From Annulohypoxylon bovei var. microspora (Eukaryota > Ascomycota > Sordariomycetes > Xylariales > Hypoxylaceae): a stretch of 64,000 bases of DNA. Positions 1-10,853 of the stretch are shown here, piece by piece. Under the pieces are notes generated by a model. That model worked only from the letters and a program-made list of their open reading frames with translations. It was not told the origin of the DNA and ran no database searches. Each line of letters begins with the position of its first letter. The stretch's first letter is position 1. Location: the NCBI GenBank assembly GCA_022836615.1, contig MU405273.1, positions 153,753 through 217,752 of the forward strand, written 5' to 3'. Position numbers and translations under genes: made by a program.

Positions 1-502
1 TATCCCATTTTCCTCTTGTCGTCTCTTATCCCGTCTATGTCGGTCAGCGCTTCACATACGATGTAAGTTGGCGGCAATCGGCAACCGAGAGATCGATACC
101 CTTCAGGCTTCTTTTCTTATTTCCTTGACTCGTCCCGTGTCATTTAAATTTCATTCCTCCCTAAGTCTTTGACTTCGGTTTTCTTTCACTTATCAACTAT
201 CGTCAGTTTGATCATATGATAATACTGACACTAAGAGATAGTTCTCTTAACTAACATTGCTGTCGTCGGTACCAATTCTTATCTCACATATCTATTTCTT
301 CATTACATCATTCCAGTCTACACGAGATAATCCAATTCTTCTATAGAGAAACATCTACGGACTAATAAATCGCCCCTTCGATTATACCCGACACCACCAA
401 GTCTCTTAACGCAGTGGTTATACAGCGAAATGCTATGGACACGACACCGAGACACCTAAATCCCGTTTGATCCCAGGGCAAGATCCCGACGTGGGCGACA
501 TC
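1..502. other. Upstream region of sulfite oxidase gene
   Basis: No coding sequence is recognised here. It is AT-rich and pyrimidine-rich and runs up to the first ATG of the sulfite oxidase at 503. A TTG-initiated extension from 467 is open in frame, but it lacks an ATG and is read as 5' UTR. I see no clear TATA box. Confidence 0.5.
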
Positions 503-2350
503 ATGTCGAGGCCAATCTCACAACGTCTTGGATCGGAGTTGTTGAGTGTAGCTAGAAGGCCTAGACGAACCCTTGGCTTCCTTGAAAACTTCGATGTTCG
601 ACAATCCACCAGCTCCTGCACTAGATTCTCTGGTTTTCGATATGTATCTCGATCCGTATCGTCCAAAGCCGTACAGAAAGCGCCCCCAATTCGTCGTCGT
701 CGTCTAGGACCCCTGCCTGTCCTCGCCGCAGGTAGTGGACTGCTCACCATACTATTCTCCGTACTTCAACCTGTTACCGATGAACCTCTCGAAGAACCCC
801 AAGATGCAGATCTTCCGCCACCTAATTCCACCCCGAACGATGGTGACGGTGATGGTTTACCACGCTACCGGCTAACAGAAGTTAAAAAGCACGGCCCGAA
901 GTCCGAGCGGCCGTGGGTGATATATGAGGATAAGATATACGACATAACAGATTGGATCCCCGGCCACCCTGGTGGGGAGGTCATTCTTCGTGCTGCCGGT
1001 GGCAGCATTGAGCCGTACTGGGACATCTTTTCCATTCACAAGTCGCCCTATGTCAGAAAAATTCTCGAACAGTATATCGTTGGAAAAGTCCACCCGGATG
1101 ATCTCGAGAATGGACGACCGCTGCAGGAACATATCGAAGATCCTTTCATGTCAGACCCCGCCAGAGATATAAGATTGAAGAAGCTCACAGCGAAGCCTTG
1201 CAATGCGGAGACTCCTGGTCAAGAACTGGCGGAATCGTTCTTAACCCCGAACCAGGTTTTCTATGTTCGCAACCATATGTGGGTTCCCGTTATAGAAGAT
1301 ACCGAAGCAGAGGATCACAACATCACAGTCGAGCTGCCTGACGGTGACATCAAGACATATAGCATCAAGGACCTTAAGGCACGTTTCAAACAGCACACGG
1401 TTACGGCCGTGCTACAGTGCTCTGGCAACCGACGAAACGACATGACCCGCTATGCGAAGAAAACGAACGGTCTGCAATGGACGGTTGGTGCTATCAGCTG
1501 TGCAAAGTGGGAAGGCGTACGGCTGCGAGACGTCCTCGCCGATGCTGGCTTATCACTTGAGGACCCGGGAGAAGATGCGCAGCATATTCAGTTCTCGGGC
1601 CTAGAAGCGTACGGTGCCAGCATACCAATTTCGACAATCCTTGATCCCATGGGTGACGTGCTTCTCGCATTCAAAATGAACGACGAGCCTCTCCCGCGTG
1701 ACCATGGCTTTCCCGTCAGGGTCATCGTCCCAGGCCACGTAGCAGCGAGATGCGTCAAGTGGGTGAACAAGATCGTGGTTAGCGATGAGGAGAGCACTAC
1801 CACCTGGCAACGCCGGGATTACAAGTGTTTCGGACCGAATGAGGTCAAGCAGGACTGGGACAAGTACAAGGCTATTCAAGTGATGCCCATCACCAGCGCG
1901 ATTACGCGTACGAGATTGATGAGATCTGCAGACAAGTATCTAGGCAATCAGGCTAACGAATCGACGGAAGACTCAGTTGTCCAGATTGAAGGGTACGCCT
2001 ATTCGGGCGGCGGACGAGAGATCCAACGTGTAGATGTCAGTCTCGACGGCGGGATAACATGGGATCAAGCGCAGCTGATCGACGACACCAATCTCGAAAA
2101 AGGGAACAAGGCGTGGTGCTGGAAAAGGTGGAAATACGAAACTGGACTATCTGATGTTGTCAAAAGTTCGAAGGGCGAGTCCAAGGCCACGCTTGTCATC
2201 AAAGCCACGGACGACGCGTACAATACCCAACCTGAGACCCACAAGAGCATCTATAATCCGAGAGGTAACTTAGCCACAGCTTGGCATCGAGTAGATTTTG
2301 ATTATGCCGCCGCTCTAAAGAATTGTAGCAAGGACGGGATTAAGAGATAA
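503..2350 (+). CDS. Mitochondrial sulfite oxidase (cytochrome b5 + molybdopterin domains)
   Basis: The single-exon product is 615 aa and should oxidise sulfite to sulfate, passing electrons from the molybdenum cofactor to a b5 haem. The basic, Ser/Arg-rich N-terminus (to about residue 75) followed by a hydrophobic stretch (LPVLAAGSGLLTILFSV) looks like a mitochondrial intermembrane-space targeting signal. A cytochrome b5 domain follows (about 115-200), with the haem ligands in GHPGG (His155) and SIH (His179). The oxidoreductase Mo-co domain (about 235-430) carries the cofactor cysteine in LQCSGNRR (Cys306). A Mo-co dimerisation domain ends the protein (about 460-605, VQIEGYAYSGGGREI). There is no C-terminal FAD/NADH module, which argues against nitrate reductase. 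The start at 503 is the first ATG in frame. Confidence 0.9.
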   Translation: MSRPISQRLGSELLSVARRPRRTLGFLENFDVRQSTSSCTRFSGFRYVSRSVSSKAVQKAPPIRRRRLGPLPVLAAGSGLLTILFSVLQPVTDEPLEEPQDADLPPPNSTPNDGDGDGLPRYRLTEVKKHGPKSERPWVIYEDKIYDITDWIPGHPGGEVILRAAGGSIEPYWDIFSIHKSPYVRKILEQYIVGKVHPDDLENGRPLQEHIEDPFMSDPARDIRLKKLTAKPCNAETPGQELAESFLTPNQVFYVRNHMWVPVIEDTEAEDHNITVELPDGDIKTYSIKDLKARFKQHTVTAVLQCSGNRRNDMTRYAKKTNGLQWTVGAISCAKWEGVRLRDVLADAGLSLEDPGEDAQHIQFSGLEAYGASIPISTILDPMGDVLLAFKMNDEPLPRDHGFPVRVIVPGHVAARCVKWVNKIVVSDEESTTTWQRRDYKCFGPNEVKQDWDKYKAIQVMPITSAITRTRLMRSADKYLGNQANESTEDSVVQIEGYAYSGGGREIQRVDVSLDGGITWDQAQLIDDTNLEKGNKAWCWKRWKYETGLSDVVKSSKGESKATLVIKATDDAYNTQPETHKSIYNPRGNLATAWHRVDFDYAAALKNCSKDGIKR

Positions 2351-3058
2351 GCGGCGCCTACCTACATATTCTCACGGTAATAACAGGCGGGCGTAATAAT
2401 AAGGACTTCGTATATAGGTACCTGTTAACATAATATGCATGAGCTGTGGCGTGTTGGTCTTGGAGAGTTCGGCTTAGCTAGATTTGATTCCGGAAGATAC
2501 CACACTACGGGATCACAAACATTCTTATTACATGCAGCTATTGATTTTGAAGGGTCTGATGTATGACCAAGTGGCATTAGAATGATTTAATCGCCGGAGT
2601 AATATTATGAAATACTACTAGTTACGTTCAATCTATCGTGGTGGATGGTGAGCTTACTAAATATAAACCTCTGCTTAAGCCAACTTCAAACCTTTTGCTA
2701 TACTTAAATTTCATATAAATCGTATAATCATATCAACATAACTCAAAATAGTACCTATCGCATATTCACACATACGTCCCTTAAACTACAACAATAATCA
2801 AACGCTCGGCCAACTGACGACGAATTGAGTTGAGACCCATAGCGGCCATAAAACCCGTGAAATGGCTCGATTAACTCATAACAACATCAAGGAGGGGTAT
2901 ATTATCATTATCCTTTCTTCACCGACTCCTCCCTACCGCAAAACGCCATTGATTGTCTCAATGTAAAATTCAAATTCCAGTTGTGAGTGCAGATTAAAAT
3001 AAAATAAAACGACCGAGGAAAGTATTTCTCGTCTATTTCGGTACCTAGTCGAGACTGC
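2351..3058. other. Intergenic region between convergent genes
   Basis: This AT-rich stretch lies between the convergent 3' ends of the sulfite oxidase and MARVEL genes. I see no ORF with coding character and no repeat structure. Confidence 0.5.
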
Positions 3059-3708
3059 TTAGGCACCGGGATAGGCATTCGGCTTAGCGGCGGGGCCGAC
3101 GTTGTGACCGCGGCTCCGTAGAGAGTCGAGGGCATCAATGACGGTGAGAAAGGTGAAAAGAGCCCTGCACAAAAATTAGTCTCACTTGTTTCTATTCCTC
3201 GCTTGTCCATATCCCGTCGATAAATGTAGGTAGGTATTCATAAAACTTACCAGAGAAAGAAGCCAAAGGCGACAGCAGCCTCCGAGGATCCGCAGTAGGT
3301 ATCAGACCGGCAGTCATAAGGTCCACCGACAAAGACGGCGAGGGCAATAGCACCGGCGAACCAGAAAATGGTGGTTATGGCATTGAGGGCGAGCGCAGCC
3401 AACCGGTGGAAGACGCCGGTTAGGTATAGCGGCGTCACACCGACGTATACTAGCACCAGGAGCGACCATACCGAGTTAAAGACCATGAAGTTGATTCGGG
3501 GAGGAGAGTAGTCGTAGTAGGTGCCGTAAAAGCTATACCGGCCGTTGTACCTACTAGCCACTAGCAGATAGATATGATGTTAATTACCTGATCTAATTCA
3601 GTTCGCGATTTATGTATTATTATACGTACGGTATGCTGTTAGGCCGAGTTCGATAATGGAGAAGACGGCGGCCACAATGTGGACGATGGGGATGAAACCG
3701 AATGCCAT
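3059..3708 (-). CDS. MARVEL-domain-like four-TM membrane protein
   Basis: Three exons, 3708-3630, 3560-3251 and 3164-3059, join in frame to give 164 aa. Donors are gtacgt and gtaagt, acceptors are ctgctag and gtgcag. Four hydrophobic segments are visible: one in exon 1 (IVHIVAAVFSIIELGLTAY), two in exon 2 (NSVWSLLVLVYVGVTPLYL and AITTIFWFAGAIALAVF), and one across the exon 2/3 border (AVAFGFFLWALFTFLTV). A CRSDTYCGSSEAAVAFG cysteine-pair loop is typical of fungal MARVEL (non-classical export NCE102-like) proteins. The short tail ends KPNAYPGA. Family function is in plasma-membrane microdomain or vesicle organisation; the exact role is unknown. The exon 1/2 junction could shift by a few residues. 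Confidence 0.75.
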
Positions 3709-4085
3709 CTCGATTGATACTGTCGTCGTTTTCTTTACTAGGTATCTACGAAACGTAGAGCTTTGCGACAATGATAACTGTCGGCGAAATGTATTTAAGA
3801 GCTTAGAGGTTAAGAGTTTGCTATTCGCACAGGTGACTCAAGCGACGTCGTGGGTATAGAGGATGATGATGATGATGACGACGATAGGATTCTACAGACT
3901 GAGACAAATTACGGATGTGTAAATAAATCGCAAAGAAAAAAAATAGGCGAGGCGAACAATGGATATATGTATGCAAATGGCTATATACGGCCAAGAAGCC
4001 CAAGCTACCTAATTCGTACTTACATATACCTATTCGAACTTATGGTGGACGTATTGTCTCGCAGAGTCCAGCTATGAACGAGACT
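3709..4085. other. Upstream region of MARVEL gene with GAT/GAC microsatellite
   Basis: Promoter-side DNA of the MARVEL gene. It contains a short GAT/GAC triplet run near 3861-3887. The small ORFs across it are low-complexity and are not believed. Confidence 0.4.
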
Positions 4086-4338
4086 TACACCTCTGCCGGG
4101 ATGGTAAAACCGTAAATTGGAGCCTTTTACTCCACTGGTGGAGATGTACTCAGCTACTGATATTTGTGTGTAAAGATACCTTTTTTAAGATAAAGTTATA
4201 ATTTCCTTACTTACTGTTTACTGGTACTCATTCATATCTTGTAACTTTACATACATTTTATGAGGTGCAATACAAGATGCCCACTGTAGTGGAGTAAATC
4301 GCCCCGTTTTACGGTTTTACCATCCCGGCAGAGGTGTA
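4086..4338. mobile_element. Mariner-like MITE with TA target duplication
   Basis: A 249-bp element (4088-4336) has terminal inverted repeats of about 29 bp beginning CACCTCTGCCGGGATGG and flanked on both sides by the dinucleotide TA. After the perfect part the arms keep a second shared block (ACTCCACT on the left, AGTGGAGT on the right). The interior is AT-rich with no ORF. TA duplication and CA-starting inverted repeats fit a non-autonomous Tc1/mariner/pogo derivative; no transposase source is present in the window. Confidence 0.85.
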
Positions 4339-5090
4339 CATGTGGCGCGGCGTGGCATGACAGGGAACCTTGGTCCTTGGTAGGGAGTCAGTGTGCGATG
4401 ATGACGATTCGTCCAGATTGTGTTCGGTGCGCGGAAGAAACTTGGAACGGGGCTGAATAGGGCACGGCATTGATGGTATGGATCGTATGTCTGTACGGTC
4501 TATGGATGAATCTCGAATGCTAAAGCGTCGAAGTGGTGACGTGACGTGGGCTCAAGCGGGCGCATTCGAGCTTGAGCCATGAATAAGACGTAGTATTATC
4601 CAGTGATGAGCGGGAGCTCTAGCTGGCCTAGCTGGCCTAAGACTAAATGATTCACAGTCATTGGCTGATGTAAGGGAGTACGATCATCCCATCCGGCATT
4701 TGTTAGCCGTAGATGATACTACTAGGTACAGCGCATAGAAGTAAGAGGAAGTGAAAATTATTAAGAATTAAAACAAAAGTCAGACTTCGTCATAGGCTTA
4801 AGAGGGAGGGTGTGACGTAATTGGATCGATTCTAGGCTTTCGGGGTCCAATAGGATAGAGTTTTTTCTATACTTAGCACAAGGTATCCAGCTATTACCAA
4901 GGGCGCGTGACCAATTTAATTGGCTGATCAAAAGTGTTAGTGTAAGGTACCTAAGTACTAGTATGCACGTACCTGATGATAGAATCAGATCTAGATGCGT
5001 ATATCATGGATGTCCATTTTCACCTATTACATTCAATATATAAGTATCAAAAGATATCGTGAGCTTTCTTTAAAATGAAATAACATAAAA
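4339..5090. other. Intergenic, no gene recognised
   Basis: No coding-like ORF. AT-rich sequence with scattered short TAGGTACCTA-type motifs. Confidence 0.4.
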
Positions 5091-5198
5091 ATACATATCG
5101 ACCTTTCTGACCAGTTTATAAAAAGGACGAACTGGCCTGGGCCTGACCTGATTTGACTGATTCAGGCCAGTTTTGAGCCTGGCCTAATCCAAGCGCTG
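5091..5198 (-). mobile_element. Partial copy of the hAT-type MITE
   Basis: Read on the minus strand, the sequence ending at 5198 starts CAGCGCTTGGATTAGGCC and matches the left end of the complete element at 46013 for about 80 bp with a few differences. It then diverges around the ACTGGTCAGA motif. No second terminus or 8-bp duplication was found nearby, so this is a one-ended or decayed copy. Confidence 0.75.
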
Positions 5199-5791
5199 CC
5201 TAGACCCCTGATACTTCCTAGACCTAGGTAATGTAGGATTCGAATAATCCAGGAGTTTGGGTAGGTGAGATAGTTAACGGAATGAGTTGCCTACCTCTTA
5301 CACGAAGCCGGTATTGTTTTTCAGCAATGACTCTCCTTAATGTCGGACCCGTATCCGATAAATACTCAGGTAATATTCTGATTTGTAATTTATCGAGCAA
5401 GTTCCGACTGACTATCTAGGTAGGTATCTAGGACTTTGAATTACCAGGTCAAGCCGATCAATTTTACCTTTGTGATACTATAAGAATCCCTGGAAACATA
5501 CATGAGTGGGTGGTGCTGTTCCGTACTCCTGAAGTTGATACGCTGAACCGGCTCATAACACACGCGCGTTGTCGTATCAATGGCACAGCTAAGGTAAGTT
5601 GCCAGGACCATGTCGTTGCGCGATGTCTCATCCCTTAATAGATGTACCTAGGTAGTTACGGAACCTGCGAGCGCTAAATATACTTAGAGCTGCCCAGTAA
5701 CCTAGGTAGTCTCTTCTTTTTCTTGTATGTTTATGGGTTATAGTTCTTACTACCGGAGAAAAATGCAGTTACCACTGCACGGCTTACAGAA
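5199..5791. other. Intergenic, no gene recognised
   Basis: AT-rich sequence upstream of the surface-protein gene, with several CCTAGGTAGGTA-type motifs. No TATA box can be assigned with confidence. Confidence 0.4.
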
Positions 5792-6736
5792 ATGGGTGAT
5801 AATCTCGGACCACTAACAACGACGTTTATTCCACCAACTCCTTGCGCTTTGGAGGCTTCTCATGTATACCAAGTACCCGACGATGACCTCAAATTCTGGG
5901 CACAGGGGCCCGTGGAACTTGGGAGCTGCTGGCCCAGTGGCTATTTGTCGTCATCTACCCTATATTACTCTCCCGGACTCTGCCCTAGCGGCTATAAGCC
6001 GGCTTGCAATAATTCGAACATAATCGGAGCCTCAACAGAAACGATTCAGACATGCTGTCCAACAGCGCTACCTTACACCTGTCAGTCCGAAGGTCATCCT
6101 GGATGGGGCGGCTGCTACTGGAACCTCCCTTCCACTTGGACGTTGACGTCAGTATATGTAATATCAGAGGATCAGACAAGTCTAGTTGGGACTATGACGG
6201 GGGGTTCAGGAGCTATAAATGCGCTCGGTATCCAAGTGAGATTTCAGTCAACTGATTTCACAACATCTGTAGCTACCGAAGTAAGCAGACTCAAAGGTAT
6301 GAATGTTTCGGGGTTTCTTAGCTAACAGACTAATCAGACTTCATCTCAGACCTCATCTCAGACCTCATCCCAGACTTCATCCCATACGGCAGAAGATACC
6401 CCAATCGCCTCGACCAGCAATCAATACGGTATCAGCCAAAGTGCAAAAATAGGGGTTGGCGTTGGGGTTTCCCTCGGAGTTTTGGTATTGCTATTCGCCG
6501 TTGCTTTAGTATTTATCAAGAAGAGGAGAGGCAAAACTACCTCCCATCATGAAATACATGAGCTACATGCGCAACCCAAATATGCAGTCGGGATCGGGGG
6601 TGAAAATGCGGTCATATCTGAGAGATCAAACCATATTCAGACGCCCAGTCCCGCGCATGTGGAAAATACTTACCCACCGGTAGCACAAAGCTCGCCAGTA
6701 GAGATGGAGGATAGATCGACATTCTATCATCGTTAG
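5792..6736 (+). CDS. Single-pass membrane glycoprotein-like protein, function unknown
   Basis: Two exons (5792-6280, 6338-6736) give about 295 aa. The donor is gtaagc; the acceptor is most likely the CAG at 6335-6337, 11 nt after a CTAAC branch site. An alternative acceptor at 6328 would add three residues. The N-terminal half is Cys-rich (paired Cys in SCWPSG, LCPSGYKPAC, TCCPTALPYTC, GGCYW) and starts with LGPLTTTFIPP, as in many uncharacterised Pezizomycotina surface proteins. A Ser/Thr/Gln linker with SSQT repeats follows. Then comes one membrane segment (IGVGVGVSLGVLVLLFAVAL) with a KKRRGK stop-transfer and a cytoplasmic tail of about 70 aa. No cleavable signal peptide is visible. The architecture resembles fungal cell-surface sensors, but I cannot name a function. 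Confidence 0.65.
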
Positions 6737-7911
6737 CATTTCGATGTTGATTTAGGGTTTGATGGCAATGAAAACTTCATGACTAGGTAATGGGTAGGTT
6801 GAGGGGTGTTGCGTAGAAGTAAAATGTAGGCAAGGCAACGATGGCCAGGGTCCTTTGTTGGCGAGTGATAGAAATCCAAAACGCTTTGACTTGAATTCGG
6901 GTTTATCGTATTATAGGTAGGACTTATATATTAAGATATCAATCAATCTTATACCATAAGCCTAGGAATATTCACATTCTTGTTTTTGGTAGGTAGGAAG
7001 TCAACTTTAATAGCCTATTATTAATATTCACTTGTTTGTGGTCCTCTAACTTCGCGGCGAAGTTGTAGAAAGGTAATCCCAAAGTCTTGGATTAATAAGT
7101 ATCAGTTTATGAGCGTAGATATACTTACCGGTATCTTAGTATGCTTATAATGCCGGCCTTGACTGTGGAGGTAGGTACCCCTAAATGAAAAATGAAGTTT
7201 TCTGAGCAGCAAATCATAACATAACGTTGCAGCACGCTTAATTCATAATTCCTACCCAAGCCCGTGGGTTTCCGCTATGTCGGGGCACCCACGTGCCTCC
7301 ATACCGAGCTTGGTGTGGGTGAGTTTATTTATCCCGCTGCCGGATTTATTATGTACGTCGTAGATGCAAGGTACAAAGGATCGTTCCGCGCTTCGTCCGA
7401 ATGTAACAGTGGCTTAAATAAAAACCGAAGTGGACTAGATCTTACATACCAACCTCCTCCAGTTCGCTTATCATAGACGGTGGACTTGGCGTCTTGCTGT
7501 TGTGAAAGGTGATGCCCATTGTAACTTATCTCCAGCAGATATTACATAAAAAAAGAAAGTATCAGTAAAATGCAGGCTTAATTCCAAGTTTACGAGGTAC
7601 CGACCTAGGTAATCAAAGTCCCTGCCACGGCACAGTTGCGGATCATGTTCTTTCAATACCTGTTTTCATTGGACAATGGCCAAATACATCAAGGATTGAT
7701 TCGGAGTTTACTGTCGATCTCTGCTACACCGGCTTGGCAAAACTGGCGCTGTCATCAAGCTGGAACTCTGATAAAAGAGCCTTGTCCTCAGCTCTTCCAT
7801 CTTGTTGATATCCTGATCCGGTCTGTCCTATCGCCAAGCTCATACAGTTAGGCCCATCCCCGTTCTCTGTTTCCCCCGATCGGCCATATAACTTGTATCA
7901 ATCAAGTCACC
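6737..7911. other. Intergenic, no gene recognised
   Basis: AT-rich with short TAGGTA motifs. Small ORFs at 7264-7476 and 7636-7851 have no recognisable content. The last 100 bp are the promoter and leader of the GDPD-like gene, ending in a CACC context at its ATG. Confidence 0.4.
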
Positions 7912-9186
7912 ATGCATCTCAAGACAGCTTCCGCCGTCATCGTCGGCCTGGCCGCGGTCGAGGTATCTGCCCTACCGAAGACGCCGGGGTGGTGGAAGCC
8001 TAAGTCGTGGACCAACCCGGCTCAGCAACATTTCCGGACGGCTGAGCTCGGTCCGCGCCCGCAATTCCTAGTGACCGACATGGAGGAAGGCTGGCTGAAG
8101 GACAAGCTGTCCTCGTGCTCCGACACGGTAGCGCGGCCGACCAAGTTTAGCATCGGCCACCGCGGCGGCGGCTGTCTGCAATTTCCCGAGGAGACGCGTG
8201 AATCCGTCGAAGCGGGAACTCGCATGGGCGCCGGGATCCTCGAGTGCGACGTGGCTTTCACCAGCGACCGGCAGCTCGTCTGCCGGCATGACCAGTGCGA
8301 CTTGCACACGACGACTAACATCGTCGCGACAGATCTGGGCGCCAAGTGTACGACGCCATTTACACCGGCGGATAACGGTACGGCCGCAACTGCGTACTGC
8401 TGCACGAGCGACATCACGTTAGCCGAGTTCAAATCCCTCTGCGGCAAGATGGACGGCTCTAACTCCTCGGCCACCACACCCGAGGACTTCCTACACGGGA
8501 CGCCCGCATGGCGGACCGACCTGTATGCGACCTGTGGCACTGTCCTCGCTCACACAGAGTTCCTGGAGCTCGTCGACTCTCACGGCCGGGACTTCACGAC
8601 CGAGCTCAAGCAACCGCGCGTGCCGATGCCCTTCGACGGCAATTACACGCAAGAGCTATACGCGCAGCAGGTGATCGAGGAGTACCGGGCCGCGGGTATC
8701 GACCCGTCGCGAGTCTGGTTGCAGAGCTTCTCGTTTTCGGATATAGTGTACTGGCTTCGTGCCGACCCGGCATTCGGCAAGCAGGCCGTACTGCTCGACG
8801 AGAGCGGCGACTTGCCGGGAACGTTCCCAGCTGCTGTTGCTAACTTGTCTTTTTATAAGGAGGCCGGCGTGCAGGTTGTTGCGCCACCGCTCCAATACCT
8901 CGTCACCCTCGGCGAGGACAATGAGTACGTCCCTTCTTCATATGCGACGACGGCCCGGGACTTGGGCTTTAAGATCTTGACGTGGTCTCTTGAGCGTTCG
9001 GGACCTCTAGCTCAAGCCGCAGCCGCGGGCGACTACTATTATTCGACTATTACCAACGGCACGCACAGGGACGGCGATATGTATAGACTGGTTGATGTTT
9101 TAGCGCGACAGGTTGGGGTCCAAGGTATCTTCTCAGACTGGTCGGCTACTGTTACGTACTATGCCAACTGCTTTGATCTCTTCTGA
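7912..9186 (+). CDS. Secreted glycerophosphodiester phosphodiesterase-like protein
   Basis: The intronless product is 424 aa. Residues 1-20 (MHLKTASAVIVGLAAVEVSA) form a signal peptide. The GDPD catalytic signature follows: His83 in IGHRGGG, Glu93 in FPEET, Glu111 and Asp113 in LECDV, and His126 in CRHDQCD. This is the family's HR(6-16)ExD plus second His arrangement. Downstream TIM-barrel landmarks include TELKQPR, VWLQSFSFSDIVYWL and GFKILTWSLERSG. Family members hydrolyse glycerophosphodiesters to glycerol-3-phosphate and an alcohol. The Cys-rich insertion around residues 128-180 and several N-glycosylation sequons fit an extracellular enzyme. Exact substrate is not predictable. Confidence 0.85.
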   Translation: MHLKTASAVIVGLAAVEVSALPKTPGWWKPKSWTNPAQQHFRTAELGPRPQFLVTDMEEGWLKDKLSSCSDTVARPTKFSIGHRGGGCLQFPEETRESVEAGTRMGAGILECDVAFTSDRQLVCRHDQCDLHTTTNIVATDLGAKCTTPFTPADNGTAATAYCCTSDITLAEFKSLCGKMDGSNSSATTPEDFLHGTPAWRTDLYATCGTVLAHTEFLELVDSHGRDFTTELKQPRVPMPFDGNYTQELYAQQVIEEYRAAGIDPSRVWLQSFSFSDIVYWLRADPAFGKQAVLLDESGDLPGTFPAAVANLSFYKEAGVQVVAPPLQYLVTLGEDNEYVPSSYATTARDLGFKILTWSLERSGPLAQAAAAGDYYYSTITNGTHRDGDMYRLVDVLARQVGVQGIFSDWSATVTYYANCFDLF

Positions 9187-9492
9187 GGATGATAGAGATA
9201 ACTATTCGCGCTGAAAGTATATTAACCTTGAGTCGTATATAATATGGATATAGTAGCTTCCGAGAAAAGAGACCAGCTGCGAGTAAGTAATTATTAATAT
9301 CACCTTAGTAAATATACGTACTACGTTAAGTCGTGAGGATGCCTTGTGATTCTGAGAGAGAAACGACACCTATTTCTGAGTGATGTTAGCGGTGTAGGAT
9401 TTCCATTATAACGAATATGTAGTTCGTAAGGAAACCTGATGCATACTATCTCATCAGGACAGTGCTTTACCCATCAAATGACCCGGAAGATT
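9187..9492. other. Short convergent intergenic region
   Basis: AT-rich 3' flanks of the convergent GDPD-like and chitinase genes; nothing else seen. Confidence 0.4.
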
Positions 9493-10853
9493 TTATAGCT
9501 CCTCCTTTCTGGCAGACAAGCTCTTCACTCCGACATTGAGTGCCTTGAGATGATCCCATTTTGGCGCATCTTCACCTAGTCCCCATGCAAACACGCCACC
9601 TAGCTTCTCTCTCTCCACGATGAGGGGAAACTTCTTAGCGATGGATACCGGAGTATCAAACGTCCACCAGATAGCCTCCTGCTCATCCCAATAGTAATAG
9701 CCGCCGCCAACCTCGTCGTAATGCCCCTCTGCCGTGGCCTTCTCAAACGATGCCTTGACGTTTTGAGGGACTTCGTCGTGCCACGAAAACCCACCCGCCC
9801 GGCCGAGGTCGGCACCGGTCACCGGATCCTCCATTAAGCCCGTAGGACAGCCGATGGGATTTTTAGCGCAGGGTGCACGCTCGGTGTGAAAGTACTTGGC
9901 ATAGAAGGCAAAACCTAAGTTGATCTTACCGCGTGCTGCACCATTTTCCATGTAAGCATGGACCGACTCTAAACTAGCCTGAACGCCGGTATGATGCTTG
10001 GTTACACTGTCGCGGCGATTCATCAAATCGTATGACATCACGTTTAAGAAGTCAAGAGATTCCATGATCCGAGGAACAGTTTCGGGCTTGAAGGCGAGCA
10101 TGTCTCTTGGAAGACCCGGCACTGCTGCCGAGATAAGCTTGTTAGGACCAAGAGCCTTCCGAATCTGGGCGAGCAGTTTTGGAAATGCTGCAATTTCCCA
10201 GGCTTTTTCCTCGTTCGGGATCTTCTTCCAATCTTCGCCGTTGCCTCTTTAATTTTCAGATATTAGCTTCACTGTTGAGTAACCTCTATTCGACGCCGGA
10301 GTAGGACCTACCCGGGGTACTCCCAGTCTGCATCAACACCTATAATGTACGAAGCATTAGGAGATTGAATAAGAGAGCGAAGCGGTGCTTATATATGTAG
10401 GTGAACTGACCATCAGCGCCCGTATCACGAACCATGGCGGCTATGTTGCGAGCGAATCTAGCTTGGCTCTCATCCGTACGCGCGGCCATATCGAAACCGG
10501 CCGAATCGCCCCAGCCGCCGATTGCGACCATTATTTTGGTCCCCGAGCGGAATTTGGAACGAGCCTCGCTGACGGGCATGAACAACGGCCACGTAGAACT
10601 GACCTGTTCCCGGTTGAAGAGGTCAGGGCTCATAAAAGCCATGGCTACATGGGTGATGGACGAGCTAAGAGCTAAGTCCGGCGTTATAGGATGTTGCCTA
10701 GAAACTTGCCGTTAGGAAAGAGGCAAACCATTTTCGAATCACGACCTACCCTGTGAGGTACATGATGTTTCTCAAAGGTGCCGCTGCCGAGGCCATGGCA
10801 GCGGTCAGTATGAGAAATACGAAGAGAATTCTTTGCAAAACCGTGCAAGTCAT
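9493..10853 (-). CDS. GH18 chitinase, secreted
   Basis: Four exons, 10853-10750, 10697-10411, 10339-10312 and 10246-9493, join in frame to 390 aa; the third is only 28 nt. The signal peptide spans about residues 1-24 (TVLQRILFVFLILTAAMASA). The barrel shows MYLTGQHPITP, KIMVAIGGWGDS (the SxGG-like strand) and the catalytic DGVDADWE (Asp130, Asp133, Asp135, Glu137). Downstream lie VPGLPRDM, LDFLNVMSYDLMNRRD and GGVFAWGLGEDA. The catalytic motif is created only by splicing, which supports the exon model. Hydrolysis of beta-1,4-N-acetylglucosamine polymers is expected. No chitin-binding domain is seen, so a role in cell-wall remodelling or in nutrient scavenging are both possible. Confidence 0.88.

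Noticed and set aside
4086..4338. Inverted repeat as a simple terminator hairpin
   Set aside because: Arms of about 29 bp lie 190 bp apart and are exactly flanked by TA dinucleotides, which fits a transposon better than a terminator.
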